This document shows, piece by piece, positions 9,052 to 18,424 of a DNA stretch of 64,000 nucleotides. Origin of the DNA: Nostoc linckia NIES-25 (GTDB lineage Bacteria > Cyanobacteriota > Cyanobacteriia > Cyanobacteriales > Nostocaceae); the NCBI RefSeq assembly GCF_002368035.1, contig NZ_AP018222.1:6161784-6225783 (forward strand). Reading direction: 5' to 3'. The notes under the pieces are model-generated. The model saw only the letters and a list, made by a program, of their open reading frames with translations, ran no database searches and was not told where the DNA came from. Made by a program: the position numbers and the translations under genes. The first letter of the stretch is position 1. Each line of letters opens with the position of its first letter.

Positions 9052-9805
9052 AAATTCTCAACTTAGTTATCTCAAATCTGCGCTAATTAAATGGCGGTCT
9101 GGTAATAATTCGCTCTCTTCTCTACAAGAGGCTGCATCAGCCAAAACGCGCCTACGCAAAACTCATTTAATTTTGACATTTTCCGCGCCAACTCGCCGTC
9201 GCAGAATTAGAGATTTAGTTATGACAGCCGATTTGCTCTGAATTTCGGTAGATTGCAAAGTTTCTATCTGGAAGCTTGAAAAGACTAAGACTCAGGTTTA
9301 GGCTATTTAATCATTGTGCTTCTAACCAAGCGTGCAAATCAGCCATACTGGTAAAATCTAACAGTGCTTCACCAAGATTTTCTAATTGTTCTAGGTTGAG
9401 AGTTGCAATGCGATCGCGCACATCTTGAGGTAATTCTCCCACACGGCGAGCTAGTAGACGATAAATAAGCGATCTTTCTCCTTCTTCCTTGATTTCTCGA
9501 TAAACTCTCGTTTCCTTAAGTGTAATTCCTAACATTTGTTCAACCTCCCTTTGGCTTAATCCTTCAAACTTGTACACCATTATCGTTGTCACTAAGTCAA
9601 TTATGGCGCGACTTGCAGTTTCAGGCTGCTCAACAGAAGAACGCTCAAGCAAATATCTGGCTTCTTGTGGTGCAAGTTCATCATCTACCGTAGCTAACAC
9701 CATCAAAGCAACCCATAAAGGTAACTGACGAATATCTCCTAATTCATCTAAATAGACCCGATGCACTTGGTTTCCATTGAGCTGAGTTCGATGGGGATAA
9801 ATATC

Positions 9806-9861
9806 ACCCTTCGGGTTCAGCAGTTACTCCACTTGGGGAGACCCCAAGACCGTACTGCTTC
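9806..9861 (-). repeat. 56-bp palindromic insert in the DUF2887 gene
   Basis: On the minus strand the insert begins GAAGCAGTACGGTCTTGGGG and contains CTTGGGG/CCCCAAG and GCAGT/ACTGC pairings, then AACCCGAAGGGT. The host frame is continuous on either side once it is removed. It belongs to the short dispersed repeats known from Nostoc-type genomes. Confidence 0.75.
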
Positions 9862-9996
9862 ACTTTGTTCGACACTACGTGACGGATAAATTATTACTGC
9901 TTGCCAATCGCTAAATCTGGCACGGTTGCGGTAGAAATACAATGAGGATTCTGCAAAGACCCGTTCATACAACTGTTCATCCTTTTGGAATTGTAC

Positions 9997-10029
9997 CTGC
10001 CTCATGCTTCGGCACGCTTCGCTAACGCA
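9997..10029 (-). repeat. 33-bp insert in the DUF2887 gene
   Basis: The minus strand reads GCGTTAGCGAAGCGTGCCGA within the insert, a motif frequent in cyanobacterial short dispersed repeats. It keeps the frame but adds nine or so foreign residues in place of two in a conserved strand. Confidence 0.65.
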
Positions 10030-10218
10030 GAAATATATAACACCTGGACTTTCACTTTCTGGTGGCAGAAATACCCCATCGATTTCAAACTTTGGTTCTT
10101 TGACAGCTACCGAATCAAATCGATAAGCATCTGCATTTTAGGGTGGATTTGTCAATAGTTCAAATAGTAAACTGGGTGATTGTTGGAATAGTTTGTAAAA
10201 TATTGAGTCTCGCCGCAT

Positions 10219-10763
10219 GAAGTATTTTACTGATTTTCTGTTGATAGCTAATAGTTTCTAACAAAACTAAGATTTGAGCAATTATTCGCATATTCATCAA
10301 CTTTTCTCCTTTAGTTAGCTTGATACTAGGATGATTTCCAACTTAAAAATTCAGTGAAAAATTGCTAAAGTTTCAGATTTAGGTAATGTACAGCAAATAT
10401 GCTTAAATCTGCTGTCGCAATCCACTAGTATGCCAAAAGGAATAGAGTAAAGAGAATAGCGATCGCTTCAAGCTAGATCCAAAATCTCCTAAAATGTCTA
10501 TTGGAGAAAAACGCCTCTCAAAGTAGCTAGGGAATATGTGAGAAGCGATGACATCTAGAACAAGCAGATTGGAGATCGATATAAAACCACATCCTAACAA
10601 TACAATTGGTTTGGGCTATGGGATTTGGGTCAATTCCATCTTGTATAACGAAGTGTCAAATTCCTTTTGTTTAGATAATTAGAAAAAATTTAAGTTTTTC
10701 TAAGAGAAACTAGCAGTAACCTTGGAATTGTGAGTTATTTTCTCTACTCCGGGGAGTCTGCTG
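10219..10763. other. Intergenic region before the radical SAM gene
   Basis: No convincing gene. The only longer frame (10403-10600, minus strand) has no ribosome site or recognisable family. The 5' flank of the radical SAM gene presumably carries its promoter in the AT-rich 10660-10740 part. Confidence 0.4.
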
Positions 10764-12344
10764 ATGAAAGCTTTACTACTCTGGCCCATAATGCCCAATT
10801 CTTTCTGGTCTTACCAGGAAACTCTCGATTTGGCAGGATTACGCGCTACAAACCCGCCTTTGGGTTTAATTACAATAGCGGCAATGCTACCAAATGATTG
10901 GGAAATTAGATTAGTCGATCGCAATGTCCGTCTAGAGACAGATGAAGACTGGGATTGGTGTGAGTTAGTTGTCATCTCTGCAATGATTATCCAGAAAAAA
11001 GATTTGTGGGAGTTAATTCAAAAAGGGGCAGCGTTGGGTAAAAAAGTGGCAGTTGGTGGCCCTTTTGCGACATCAGTGCCAGAATTCGCATTGCAAGCAG
11101 GAGCTAATTATTTAATATTGGATGAGGGAGAATGTACTGTTCCCTTATTTTTAGAAGCATTAGAAAGGGGAGAAACAGAAGGAATTTTCCGGGCGACAGA
11201 AAAACCTGATGTCACTCAAACACCCATACCCCGTTTTGACTTGTTAGATTTAGATGCTTACTTAGCAATTACGCTGCAATTTTCCCGCGGTTGTCCATTT
11301 CAGTGTGAATTTTGCGACATTATCACCTTGTTTGGTCGCAAGCCGCGTACCAAAACACCAGAACAAATGCTGGCTGAGATGGAAGTCTTATATCAAATGG
11401 GCTGGCGGCGATTGGTATTTATCGTTGATGACAATTTTATTGGCAATAAACGTAATGCTAAGCTTTTATTGCGATCGCTAATTCCTTGGATGCAAGAACG
11501 CAGCTATCCATTTATGTTACTCACAGAAGCGTCCTTAAATCTGGCAGAGGACGATGAATTGATTGAGTTGATGGTGCAAGCTGGTTTTAGGATGGTATTT
11601 ATGGGTATTGAAACCCCAGATGTGGAAAGTCTAGCGGTAGCCAATAAAGAACAAAATACCCGCCAATCGCTGTCAGAATCTTGCTACAAAATTACACGAG
11701 CCGGACTACAAATTATGTCTGGGTTTATTATTGGTTTTGATGGCGAAAAAAAAGCAGCAGGACAACGCATTCAAACATTTGTAGAAGAAACGGGTATTCC
11801 CCAAGCGCATCTTGGTTTGCTGCAAGCATTACCAAATACAGCTATGTGGAATCGTCTCAAACAAGAAGGACGCCTCAAAGAAGGATCGATGGATTTCATG
11901 GGTTCTCAAAAAGGGTTGATGAATTTTGTACCCACTCGCCCATTAGAAGAAGTTATTAGGGAGTATATTGAAACCTTTTGGAATTTGTATGAGCCGATGC
12001 TTTATCTCAAGCGGACTTTTCATCACTTTAACTTGATGCAAGGTAAGCGTCCTAAAGGCAAACGCCCTCTGACTTGGCATGAATTACGATTATTTCCGAT
12101 AATTGTTTGGCGACAGGGTGTTATTCGTTCAACTCGTTGGCGTTTTTGGTGGCAATTGCTAGCGATCGCTCTCCAGAAACAGCATTTATTGTATGATTAT
12201 CTCGTGGCATTAAGCTTTGGCGAACACTTTTTCAGCTTCCGTCATGAAGTGAAGCTAGAACTAGAGACACAACTAGAAATATTGAAGCAACAGCAAGCAC
12301 AACAGACAGAAAAAGCAAATTATCAACTGTCACCTGTTAGTTAA
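10764..12344 (+). CDS. B12-binding-domain radical SAM protein (HpnP/DUF4070 type)
   Basis: 526 residues with GGGGAG 7 bases before the ATG. Residues 1-145 form a cobalamin-binding-like Rossmann domain (KKVAVGGPFATSVPE); the DxHxxG lower ligand motif is not seen, as in many relatives. The radical SAM cluster motif is Cys177-x3-Cys181-x2-Cys184 (RGCPFQCEFCDI). A C-terminal DUF4070-type region follows (MNFVPTRPLEEVIREY). The family includes HpnP, the hopanoid C-2 methylase, and many cyanobacterial relatives of unknown substrate, probably methyltransferases or related enzymes acting on lipids or tetrapyrroles. No hopanoid gene is nearby, so the substrate is open. A strong hairpin follows the stop. 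Confidence 0.85.
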   Translation: MKALLLWPIMPNSFWSYQETLDLAGLRATNPPLGLITIAAMLPNDWEIRLVDRNVRLETDEDWDWCELVVISAMIIQKKDLWELIQKGAALGKKVAVGGPFATSVPEFALQAGANYLILDEGECTVPLFLEALERGETEGIFRATEKPDVTQTPIPRFDLLDLDAYLAITLQFSRGCPFQCEFCDIITLFGRKPRTKTPEQMLAEMEVLYQMGWRRLVFIVDDNFIGNKRNAKLLLRSLIPWMQERSYPFMLLTEASLNLAEDDELIELMVQAGFRMVFMGIETPDVESLAVANKEQNTRQSLSESCYKITRAGLQIMSGFIIGFDGEKKAAGQRIQTFVEETGIPQAHLGLLQALPNTAMWNRLKQEGRLKEGSMDFMGSQKGLMNFVPTRPLEEVIREYIETFWNLYEPMLYLKRTFHHFNLMQGKRPKGKRPLTWHELRLFPIIVWRQGVIRSTRWRFWWQLLAIALQKQHLLYDYLVALSFGEHFFSFRHEVKLELETQLEILKQQQAQQTEKANYQLSPVS

Positions 12345-12345
12345 G

Positions 12346-12389
12346 TTTAGCAAGTAGAGACAAGATGAATTTTGTCTCTACTTGCTAAA
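12346..12389 (+). terminator. Long perfect hairpin after the radical SAM gene
   Basis: Eighteen-base arms (12346-12363 and 12372-12389) are perfectly complementary around an 8-base loop and begin 2 bases after the stop codon. The core GTAGAGAC links it to the dispersed palindrome family, so a repeat may have been recruited as terminator. Confidence 0.7.
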
Positions 12390-12801
12390 CATTGCATTTT
12401 CAAACTCATGATTTTTCACTTCTTTGTGTCCTAACTTTCGGTATAGCGATCGCTCCTACGTAAAAACCGAAAACCTTATTTAATAAAACATACCTAGCTA
12501 ATTTCAATTAAATATATAATAATAAAATAATTCATATTCCATGAAAAATATATATTTTTTACCTCAAATTATTACTTATTTACACCTAGTTAACTAGATA
12601 ATCAATTATTTTAGATAGAAATAACTAATTATATAATATACAAATTTCAGTACATTACTGAGTTTTTATAGAAAAATAAGCAAAAGACTTTACGATATTT
12701 TTTCAAAACAAATCATCTTAAATACTACAGATTTTACATAAGTTTGGTTAGGCTTTTCACAGATAAAAAATCATTGCCTAATCGGAGATATTCTCATAAA
12801 T
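12390..12801. other. AT-rich leader of the surface-protein gene
   Basis: More than 400 bases with no plausible frame, rich in AATAAT and TATATA runs. CGGAGATATTCTC just before 12802 contains the ribosome site (GGAG). A long, AT-rich upstream region fits a regulated gene, but no operator was identified. Confidence 0.4.
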
Positions 12802-13704
12802 ATGAAAACTCTAAAAGTTCTTTTTACCACTACAGCTTTGAGCATCAGCCTCCTGAGTGTGTCTAATCAACAAGCAAATGCCGGACAACTTTACAATGGC
12901 TGGAACTATAGTATCGATTCCTTCCAAGATGGTTCTGGAGGTTCCGTTTTTGATATCAAAGGTATGGCTGTCAAAGACTCAGGTGACAAAATCTATGTTG
13001 CTCTTACAGGCGGGATGCCTTTGGATGGCACAATCGATGCCGATGACTACTGGAATCCAGGTCATTCAGTCCATATTGGTTGGAGCGACTTATTTTTCAA
13101 TTTCTCAGGTCAAGACTTCCAAACAGCTAGTCAAAGTGGTCAGCTATTTGGTGTCAGGTTTGCTAACTATGACAATAGCTTGACAACGGGAGTTTACCAA
13201 GGAGTCCAAGCAAAGAGTACTACCACACAACATGGGGGTTACAGCAACTTGAAGTGGTACTACGACTGGGGCTGGGGTAAGAATAATACTCAAGGCACAG
13301 ACCTTGCAACCACACAAGACGTTTACAACTACTACTACAAATCTAGTGTCGCTCAGAATCCTACTTGGGATAATACTCCCATTCTCAACGCCATTGGGTC
13401 AGGCACGAAAGTTGGAAACATTTCCATGCTCAATAGTCAGCAACTCAATACTGCTGGGCTAAATTTTGCTAATTTTTCTGCCAGTGGCCAGTACACCATT
13501 GGTTTTTCGTTTGATAGGGCTTTAATCGGCGAGGGTAATTATGTTAGTAATATCTTCCTAGAGTGCGGCAATGATGGAATAGCTCTCAAGGGCGATCTCA
13601 AGTCCGTACCAGAATCTGCCGGGACAATTGGTTTACTGTTGACAGGTTTGAGTTTTATGGGCAGCCAACTTCCACAGCTTCGCAAGAAAAAGCAGCACGC
13701 TTAA
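12802..13704 (+). CDS. Exosortase-dependent (PEP-CTERM-like, XDD-type) surface protein
   Basis: 300 residues. Residues 1-27 are a signal peptide ending ANA. The C-terminus carries a variant sorting signal: VPESAG (start of the motif), a hydrophobic helix (GTIGLLLTGLSF) and a basic tail (RKKKQ). That tripartite design is recognised by exosortase, which removes the tail and leaves the protein in the outer envelope. The FLECGNDGIALKG stretch before it fits the XDD exosortase-dependent families. The rest is rich in Gly, Asn, Tyr and Trp (YNYYYK, WYYDWGWGKN), typical of secreted beta proteins. Its function is unknown. It is monocistronic. Confidence 0.75.
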   Translation: MKTLKVLFTTTALSISLLSVSNQQANAGQLYNGWNYSIDSFQDGSGGSVFDIKGMAVKDSGDKIYVALTGGMPLDGTIDADDYWNPGHSVHIGWSDLFFNFSGQDFQTASQSGQLFGVRFANYDNSLTTGVYQGVQAKSTTTQHGGYSNLKWYYDWGWGKNNTQGTDLATTQDVYNYYYKSSVAQNPTWDNTPILNAIGSGTKVGNISMLNSQQLNTAGLNFANFSASGQYTIGFSFDRALIGEGNYVSNIFLECGNDGIALKGDLKSVPESAGTIGLLLTGLSFMGSQLPQLRKKKQHA

Positions 13705-13735
13705 GTAAGTTTGTCTAAGTAAGTCGCTCGTAGTG

Positions 13736-13759
13736 GGGTGGGCATTGCAATGCTCACCC
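13736..13759 (+). terminator. Hairpin after the surface-protein gene
   Basis: GGGTGGGCATT (13736-13746) and AATGCTCACCC (13749-13759) pair with one mismatch, followed by CTGCTGTGTTT. The T stretch is weak. Confidence 0.5.
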
Positions 13760-13901
13760 TGCTGTGTTTATTCATATAAAACCTACTACAGCACAGTATG
13801 GAATGTAGGTTCAACAGCTGAAAACCTATTTTCCCTAGCTTATATAGCAATACAGTTCAATAAACCGAAATAATTTTTAATTTCAAATTTCAAATTGGCA
13901 T

Positions 13902-14768
13902 TTACTTTTGTGCCAAACCTACTTGTCCTCCAATTAATCCAAGAAATCCTGTTCCAAAGTGCTGAATTTCTAAAAAACTTGCTTGCTCCGGCGAGGTTTT
14001 ATAAACTCGGAATGTTTTCATAATTCCCAAAGTAGCAGCACTTTCTAAAGGGCCAACAAAGCTTGTATCTCGGTCAAGAAAATAAGGTTGATTAGCCCAA
14101 TGAGCCATCTGATTGGCATTTAAAAAATAACAACCAGAATGGGGATTTAGCGCCCGATTAAAAGTAATAGGTGTATTCATAATTGTACCCTTAAGTTCTT
14201 GTTGTTCCTGCACATTTTGAAATTGAGCAGTAACTCGCAAAGCTAAATCTCCATCAATGTAAGCTTTATGAACTAACCCATTAAACGAGATTTCATAACG
14301 ATTTGGCTGGAGTAAATTCAAGTCACCTGCTTGTTGGGTAAACCAGTTTAATTTGACAAAAAACCAAGGATCGTGAACGATTAAATCATCTTCTAAAAAA
14401 CAATAATAATCGTATTTACCAAGGCAACTTTGCAGAACAGCTTGGCACTCAAATCCTAAAAGCATAGGTTCTACATTGCTAGAATGATGCTTATATAAAT
14501 GGGATGGTACAGGAAGCTGATTTAAAAGATGGTTATTTTGAGTTGTACAAATAACAATATCTAATTCGTGAGATTGGGGTTGATTAGCAGGAAAAGCTAA
14601 TCGCTGAGCAATGTTAATAATACTTTGAGATTTCCCAAATAATTGATGCAAGGCAGTAAGGCTTTGGCTTAAGGCTTGCAAACGAGGTTTGGGGTCTTTG
14701 CGTTGGGAAGCGTGACGACCCTCACCGCTAGGTTTAAAAAAATGGGCAATAGTAAGAAGAATTCGCAT
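13902..14768 (-). CDS. Glycosyltransferase-like protein (GT-A fold)
   Basis: 288 residues. The centre has YYCFLEDDLIVHDP (FLEDD at 124-128), which resembles the D-x-D metal and nucleotide-sugar site of GT-A glycosyltransferases. It is preceded by a strand-rich region (LDIVICTTQNNH) as expected for the nucleotide-binding half. The second half has HSGCYFLNANQMAHW, also GT-like. The acceptor is unknown. It is co-directional with and just downstream of a GT4 glycosyltransferase, separated by a tandem repeat block, so both may serve the same surface glycan. No membrane segment is visible. Confidence 0.6.
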   Translation of the reverse strand: MRILLTIAHFFKPSGEGRHASQRKDPKPRLQALSQSLTALHQLFGKSQSIINIAQRLAFPANQPQSHELDIVICTTQNNHLLNQLPVPSHLYKHHSSNVEPMLLGFECQAVLQSCLGKYDYYCFLEDDLIVHDPWFFVKLNWFTQQAGDLNLLQPNRYEISFNGLVHKAYIDGDLALRVTAQFQNVQEQQELKGTIMNTPITFNRALNPHSGCYFLNANQMAHWANQPYFLDRDTSFVGPLESAATLGIMKTFRVYKTSPEQASFLEIQHFGTGFLGLIGGQVGLAQK

Positions 14769-14797
14769 TTTTAATGTTATTAGTCATTAGTCATTTA

Positions 14798-14899
14798 GTA
14801 GAGACGCGATTAATCGCGTCTGTACAATCGTGATTAATCGCGTCTGTACAATCGTGATTAATCGCGTCTGTACAATCGTGATTAATCGCGTCTGTACAA
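14798..14899. repeat. 24-bp tandem array derived from the dispersed palindrome
   Basis: It begins with a full GTAGAGACGCGATTAATCGC palindrome at 14798-14825. The half GATTAATCGCGTCTGTACAA plus spacer is then repeated with a 24-bp period (starts 14808, 14832, 14856, 14880). Only one arm has been amplified. Confidence 0.9.
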
Positions 14900-14958
14900 T
14901 GGTCATTGGTCATTTATGAATGCTTAATGCCCAATGCCCTATACCCTATTTTCAATAT

Positions 14959-16224
14959 TTAATTTCCGCCGAATCCTTTAGAAACTTTAGGAGTTTGGCG
15001 CTTTTTACTTTCAGAACTTTTAGTACTTAACATCCATTCCAAATGCTCTGGTAAGAGTTTCGCCACATCATAATTTTTGAGAATTGTCGCTCGTGCGTTG
15101 GCACGAATCGCTTTCATTTCTTGAGGATTATCCAGCACTTCTTCAACTCGATCCGCAATATTTTTGGGAGAAAAGAAATCTACGAGCAGCCCATTAACGC
15201 CATCTTGTATGACCTCTAAAACTGGTGCAGTTTTGGAAGCTACTAGTACACATCCCACTGACATTGACTCTAACATTGACCAAGACAACACAAAAGGACG
15301 GGTTAAATAAATATGAGCAGAAGAGGCTTGTAATACCTGGAGATATTCATTGTAAGGTAGGCTATCTGTAAAGTGCAGTCTTGATAAATCTAAAGATAAT
15401 TTTTCGAGCATTAATTGTTTGTAAGTCTTGCCGTCGGGGAGATTTTTACCATAAGCAACTCTATCTTCTCCCACAACTACTACATGGCATTTGGGTCGCC
15501 GTTGTTGAAGTAGGGCTACAGCTTCCATAAACTGGGGAAAACCTCTGTAAGGTTCCATTCCTCGTCCGACATAAGTTACTAACTCTTCCACATGGGAAAG
15601 GTCGAGATTTATTCTTGGTAAAACTAACTTGGCATCTGGTATGGGAGTAAAAAATTTGGTGTCAATACCATCATGACAAACAGTGATTTTATTATGAAAT
15701 TCTTTAGGAAATTGTTGCCGCTGCCAATGAGTAGGAGAAAGCCCGCGATCGCAACTGTATAAATCAGTCAAAATCGGCGCATTTTTTACGCGAATTCGGC
15801 ATATATCATCAGCATTTAATGGTTCGTTGGGATCGAAATCTGCATCGGAACCATGAGCATGATAAAACCACTCGAAATAACACAACAATTCTGCTTTGGG
15901 AAACACATCTTTCATAAACAAAGTCGGCCCCCAACCAGAATGACCATAAACTATATCTGGAACGAAACCCTCAGCTTTTAATTTTTCTGCTATGCGATAA
16001 ACAGCTTGACCAGTAAGCACAGCATTTTCCAAGTTGCGAACATAGTGGTGCGTTTGGGGAGCAGCTTCACGAGAAGGAGCGTAAATAGCTTTATGAACGC
16101 CAAATATTTCTCCTTCACGACGATTTGTGCCATACACAACTCTGAAGTTCTTATCCCTGCCTAAAAACATGGCAAGGTTGCGAAATTGCGCGGGGAAGTT
16201 GGGATGTAAAAATAAAATCTGCAT
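14959..16224 (-). CDS. Family 4 glycosyltransferase
   Basis: 421 residues with a GT-B fold. The N-terminal half starts MQILFLHPNFPAQFRNLA, the usual GT4 acceptor-domain opening. The C-terminal half has TYVGRGMEPYRGFPQFMEAV and the E-x7-E-like region SWSMLESMSVGCVLVAS that binds the nucleotide sugar. Such enzymes add sugars to polysaccharide or glycolipid intermediates on the cytosolic face of the membrane. The last 25 residues are Lys/Ser-rich. It lies upstream of the GT-A-like gene on the same strand. Confidence 0.88.
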   Translation of the reverse strand: MQILFLHPNFPAQFRNLAMFLGRDKNFRVVYGTNRREGEIFGVHKAIYAPSREAAPQTHHYVRNLENAVLTGQAVYRIAEKLKAEGFVPDIVYGHSGWGPTLFMKDVFPKAELLCYFEWFYHAHGSDADFDPNEPLNADDICRIRVKNAPILTDLYSCDRGLSPTHWQRQQFPKEFHNKITVCHDGIDTKFFTPIPDAKLVLPRINLDLSHVEELVTYVGRGMEPYRGFPQFMEAVALLQQRRPKCHVVVVGEDRVAYGKNLPDGKTYKQLMLEKLSLDLSRLHFTDSLPYNEYLQVLQASSAHIYLTRPFVLSWSMLESMSVGCVLVASKTAPVLEVIQDGVNGLLVDFFSPKNIADRVEEVLDNPQEMKAIRANARATILKNYDVAKLLPEHLEWMLSTKSSESKKRQTPKVSKGFGGN

Positions 16225-16708
16225 TGCAATAATTTTAATTAGCTTATTGTGAGGTAAAATAAAACAGGAATCAGAAGTCAGAATTCAGAATTCAGAATTT
16301 TTAAGTAGTTTAGAATAATTAGCACATAACCAAGCTATTTTATTTGTAAAAATTTAAAATTATATATTCCCGGATTTTGAAAGAAGTCTGAAATATTTTC
16401 TTTCAAGAATAATTAATTATGGCGTTATTGATTCATCATCTCTCCAAATCGTTAATTATTTTGGCTCCTGAATTATGACAATATTTTTAAGATTATAAGA
16501 TTATTTGCGACGATTTTTTTGCAATTCAATATTAGTTAACTAAGTTATTCTTGAATATTCATACTAATTTACGATCGCCAGTCAGCTCTTCCACTTTGCG
16601 GTAAGCTAAAGCTGCATCTCCCTCATTCCCCATTGAATGCAACTGGGGACGGCTTTGGTGAGGCGTTGCCGAGAAATGCGAAAATAATTGAAAATTCGTG
16701 TCGCGATC
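16225..16708. other. Divergent intergenic region
   Basis: AT-rich spacer between the GT4 gene and the DUF429 gene. It has short GAATTCAGAATTCAG repeats near 16270-16300 and no plausible gene. Promoters for both divergent genes must lie here. Confidence 0.4.
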
Positions 16709-17449
16709 GTGAAATTTATTGGCATTGATTTAGGCTGGAAATCCCAACCAAGCGGACTCTGCTGCTTAGGATGGATAGATGGACAACTGCAACTACTGGA
16801 TTTAGACCGCAAAGAAGCCATTGCAGACATCCTGACATGGATTGATGACAGCGTACAACCAGACGAACCAGCCATCATTGGCGTAGATGCACCCACCCTC
16901 ATACCCAATGACACTGGGAGTCGCCTCCCCGACAAACTCACCCACAAATACTTTGGTAAATATCACGCCGGATGTTACCCAGCTAATAAAAACCTACCCT
17001 TTGCCGATCGCACCATCAACTTTGGCTTAGAATTAGAATCTCGCGGCTATATACACGCACCCACCATCGAACCGCAAAAACTTGGCCGATATCAAATAGA
17101 AGTCTTTCCCCACCCAGCAATTGTTCATCTTTTCAACTTAGAACGCATCCTCAAATACAAAAAAGGACGCCTGGGCGAACGCCGCCTAGAATTAATTAAA
17201 CTTCAAAATTATCTTCTCGATATCCTCCCCTCTCTCTCCCCTCCTCTGCGTTCTCTGTGTCTCTGCGGTTCGTTTATTCCGGAAATTCCCATCACAGGCG
17301 CAGCCCTGAAAGCAACTGAAGATAAACTAGATGCCCTAGTTTGCGCTTATATTGCTGCATACTGGTGGTATTGGGGAGAACAACGTAATTTAGTACTTGG
17401 CGATCGCACCACTGGCTACATTGTCATTCCTCAAAGAATTTTAACTTAA
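16709..17449 (+). CDS. DUF429 protein, RNase H-like fold
   Basis: About 246 residues. I chose the GTG at 16709 because it gives the typical family start MKFIGIDLGWKSQPSG; an upstream TTG at 16688 is possible. Conserved acidic positions are seen in IGIDLGW, IIGVDAPT, and EDKLDALVCAYIAAY near the C-terminus, consistent with an RNase H/actin-like catalytic layout. DUF429 proteins are predicted nucleases of unknown target. A stretch around residue 180 (SLSPPLRSLCLCGS) is encoded by a common cyanobacterial repeat-like sequence and looks like an in-frame insertion. The DUF29 gene follows. Confidence 0.75.
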   Translation: MKFIGIDLGWKSQPSGLCCLGWIDGQLQLLDLDRKEAIADILTWIDDSVQPDEPAIIGVDAPTLIPNDTGSRLPDKLTHKYFGKYHAGCYPANKNLPFADRTINFGLELESRGYIHAPTIEPQKLGRYQIEVFPHPAIVHLFNLERILKYKKGRLGERRLELIKLQNYLLDILPSLSPPLRSLCLCGSFIPEIPITGAALKATEDKLDALVCAYIAAYWWYWGEQRNLVLGDRTTGYIVIPQRILT

Positions 17450-17562
17450 AAAGGCGTTGTCGAAAATGGGATTTTATCTCACGTAGGTGGAGAGGAGGCG
17501 TGTTAGATTATGAGCTATATATTGCTGCAAACCCAATCTCCAGTCTTTTTTACCGAGGTTTT

Positions 17563-18030
17563 ATGCAAGAAGTTAGTTCTAATTTGAGTTTAAAAGAGCT
17601 TTATGAAATTGATGGACATCTTTGGTTAGAAAAAACAATTAAATTATTGAAAGCTCATCATTTAGAAGAATTAGATTTAGAAAATTTAATTGAGGAGCTA
17701 GAAAATTTGGGACGCAGAGACAAAGCCAGGGTTGCTAATTTATTAGAGCAAGTTATTAGACATCTTTTATTGCTGCAATATTGGAAAGAAGAATCTGAAT
17801 ATAATTCTGGACATTGGAGAGCAGAAAATAGAAGTTTTAGAACTCAGCTAAAACGTAGCTTGACAACGAATTTATATCAATTTTTAGAAAAAGAATTACC
17901 ATCAATTTATGATGATACTTTAGGGTATGTTCTTGAGAAAACTGAAGGCAAACTAAATAACTTACCCCAATCTTGCACTTATAACTTAGAACAGCTATTA
18001 GATATTAATTATCTACCTGAAATTCTGTAG
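17563..18030 (+). CDS. DUF29 family protein
   Basis: 155 residues. The ATG at 17563 has CCGAGG 5 bases upstream; an upstream in-frame start at 17500 has no such site. The sequence fits DUF29: LYEIDGHLWLEKTIKLLK, then LDLENLIEELENLGRRDK and VIRHLLLLQYW. These are small, helical, cyanobacteria-rich proteins of unknown function, often in many paralogues, and sometimes discussed as parts of toxin-antitoxin-like or mobile modules. No partner gene is adjacent. Confidence 0.8.
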   Translation: MQEVSSNLSLKELYEIDGHLWLEKTIKLLKAHHLEELDLENLIEELENLGRRDKARVANLLEQVIRHLLLLQYWKEESEYNSGHWRAENRSFRTQLKRSLTTNLYQFLEKELPSIYDDTLGYVLEKTEGKLNNLPQSCTYNLEQLLDINYLPEIL

Positions 18031-18355
18031 AAAAAGAGGCAATACTACTCGCTTTATGCATTTTGAACTCAGAATTTAGTTTGGGGAAAAGGTTAAAGGG
18101 TAAGGGTTAAAGGTTTTTTCTTTCCCTTTTCCCCCGCCCCTTATCCCCAGAGGGGGCCCCACCTTCCCCTTTTCCCCTTAACCGAACGTGAGTTCGACGG
18201 CTGTAAAAACCCCTCTCCAAACCTCTCCCCCACAAGGAGAGAGGCTTTGAAACCCTAATTTTTTCGTTGTCAACTAAAAATATTTCTGCCCCTCTCCGCC
18301 TCGGAGAGGGGTTGGGGAGAGGTTCATCGAACTCGCGTTAACCGACAAGTATTGG
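18031..18355. repeat. Composite dispersed repeat block
   Basis: Pyrimidine-rich CCCCTTTTCC runs (18105-18180) precede an imperfect inverted arrangement. GAACGTGAGTTCGACGG and AACCCCTCTCCAAACCTCTC on the left face GAGAGGGGTTGGGGAGAGGT and TCGAACTCGCGTT on the right (about 18180-18340). This looks like a MITE-like palindromic element with no coding capacity. Confidence 0.65.
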
Positions 18356-18392
18356 AAAAAAAGGCGTTGCTAAATTTAAATCAGCAACGCCT
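18356..18392 (-). terminator. Rho-independent terminator of glgP
   Basis: On the minus strand, GGCGTTGCT and AGCAACGCC form a perfect 9-bp stem around an 11-base loop, followed by seven T residues. It lies 32 bases past the glgP stop. Confidence 0.9.
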
Positions 18393-18424
18393 AATCTTGA
18401 GTATTCAAAAACTATTTAGTACTC

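Larger units (their letters stand above)
9311..10218 (-). pseudogene. Broken DUF2887/DUF4351 (Rpn-type) nuclease-like gene
   Basis: On the minus strand, translation from ATG 10218 gives MRRDSIFYKLFQQSPSLLFE, the typical start of DUF2887 proteins (PD-(D/E)xK-like, Rpn/PDDEXK family). Three lesions follow. A TAA stop interrupts codon 27 (10138-10140). A 33-base palindromic insert (9997-10029) interrupts the YF-V-x-VQFQ region in frame. A 56-base insert (9806-9861) adds a frameshift and a stop. Beyond it the original frame resumes as DIYPHRTQLNGNQVHRVYLD and continues through 9311 as an open 151-residue stretch with the DUF4351 C-terminal domain (GERSLIYRLLARRVGELP). Removing the two inserts and the stop restores one continuous protein. 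The intact 3' part might still be translated, but the nuclease domain is destroyed. Confidence 0.82.

Noticed and set aside
9044..9241. 65-residue plus-strand frame near the trpS start
   Set aside because: Overlaps the trpS start, Arg/Ser-rich and unrecognised; likely chance.
10403..10600. 65-residue minus-strand frame
   Set aside because: No ribosome site and no family; lies in the leader of the radical SAM gene.
14808..14899. Possible CRISPR array
   Set aside because: 24-bp tandem repeats without spacers.
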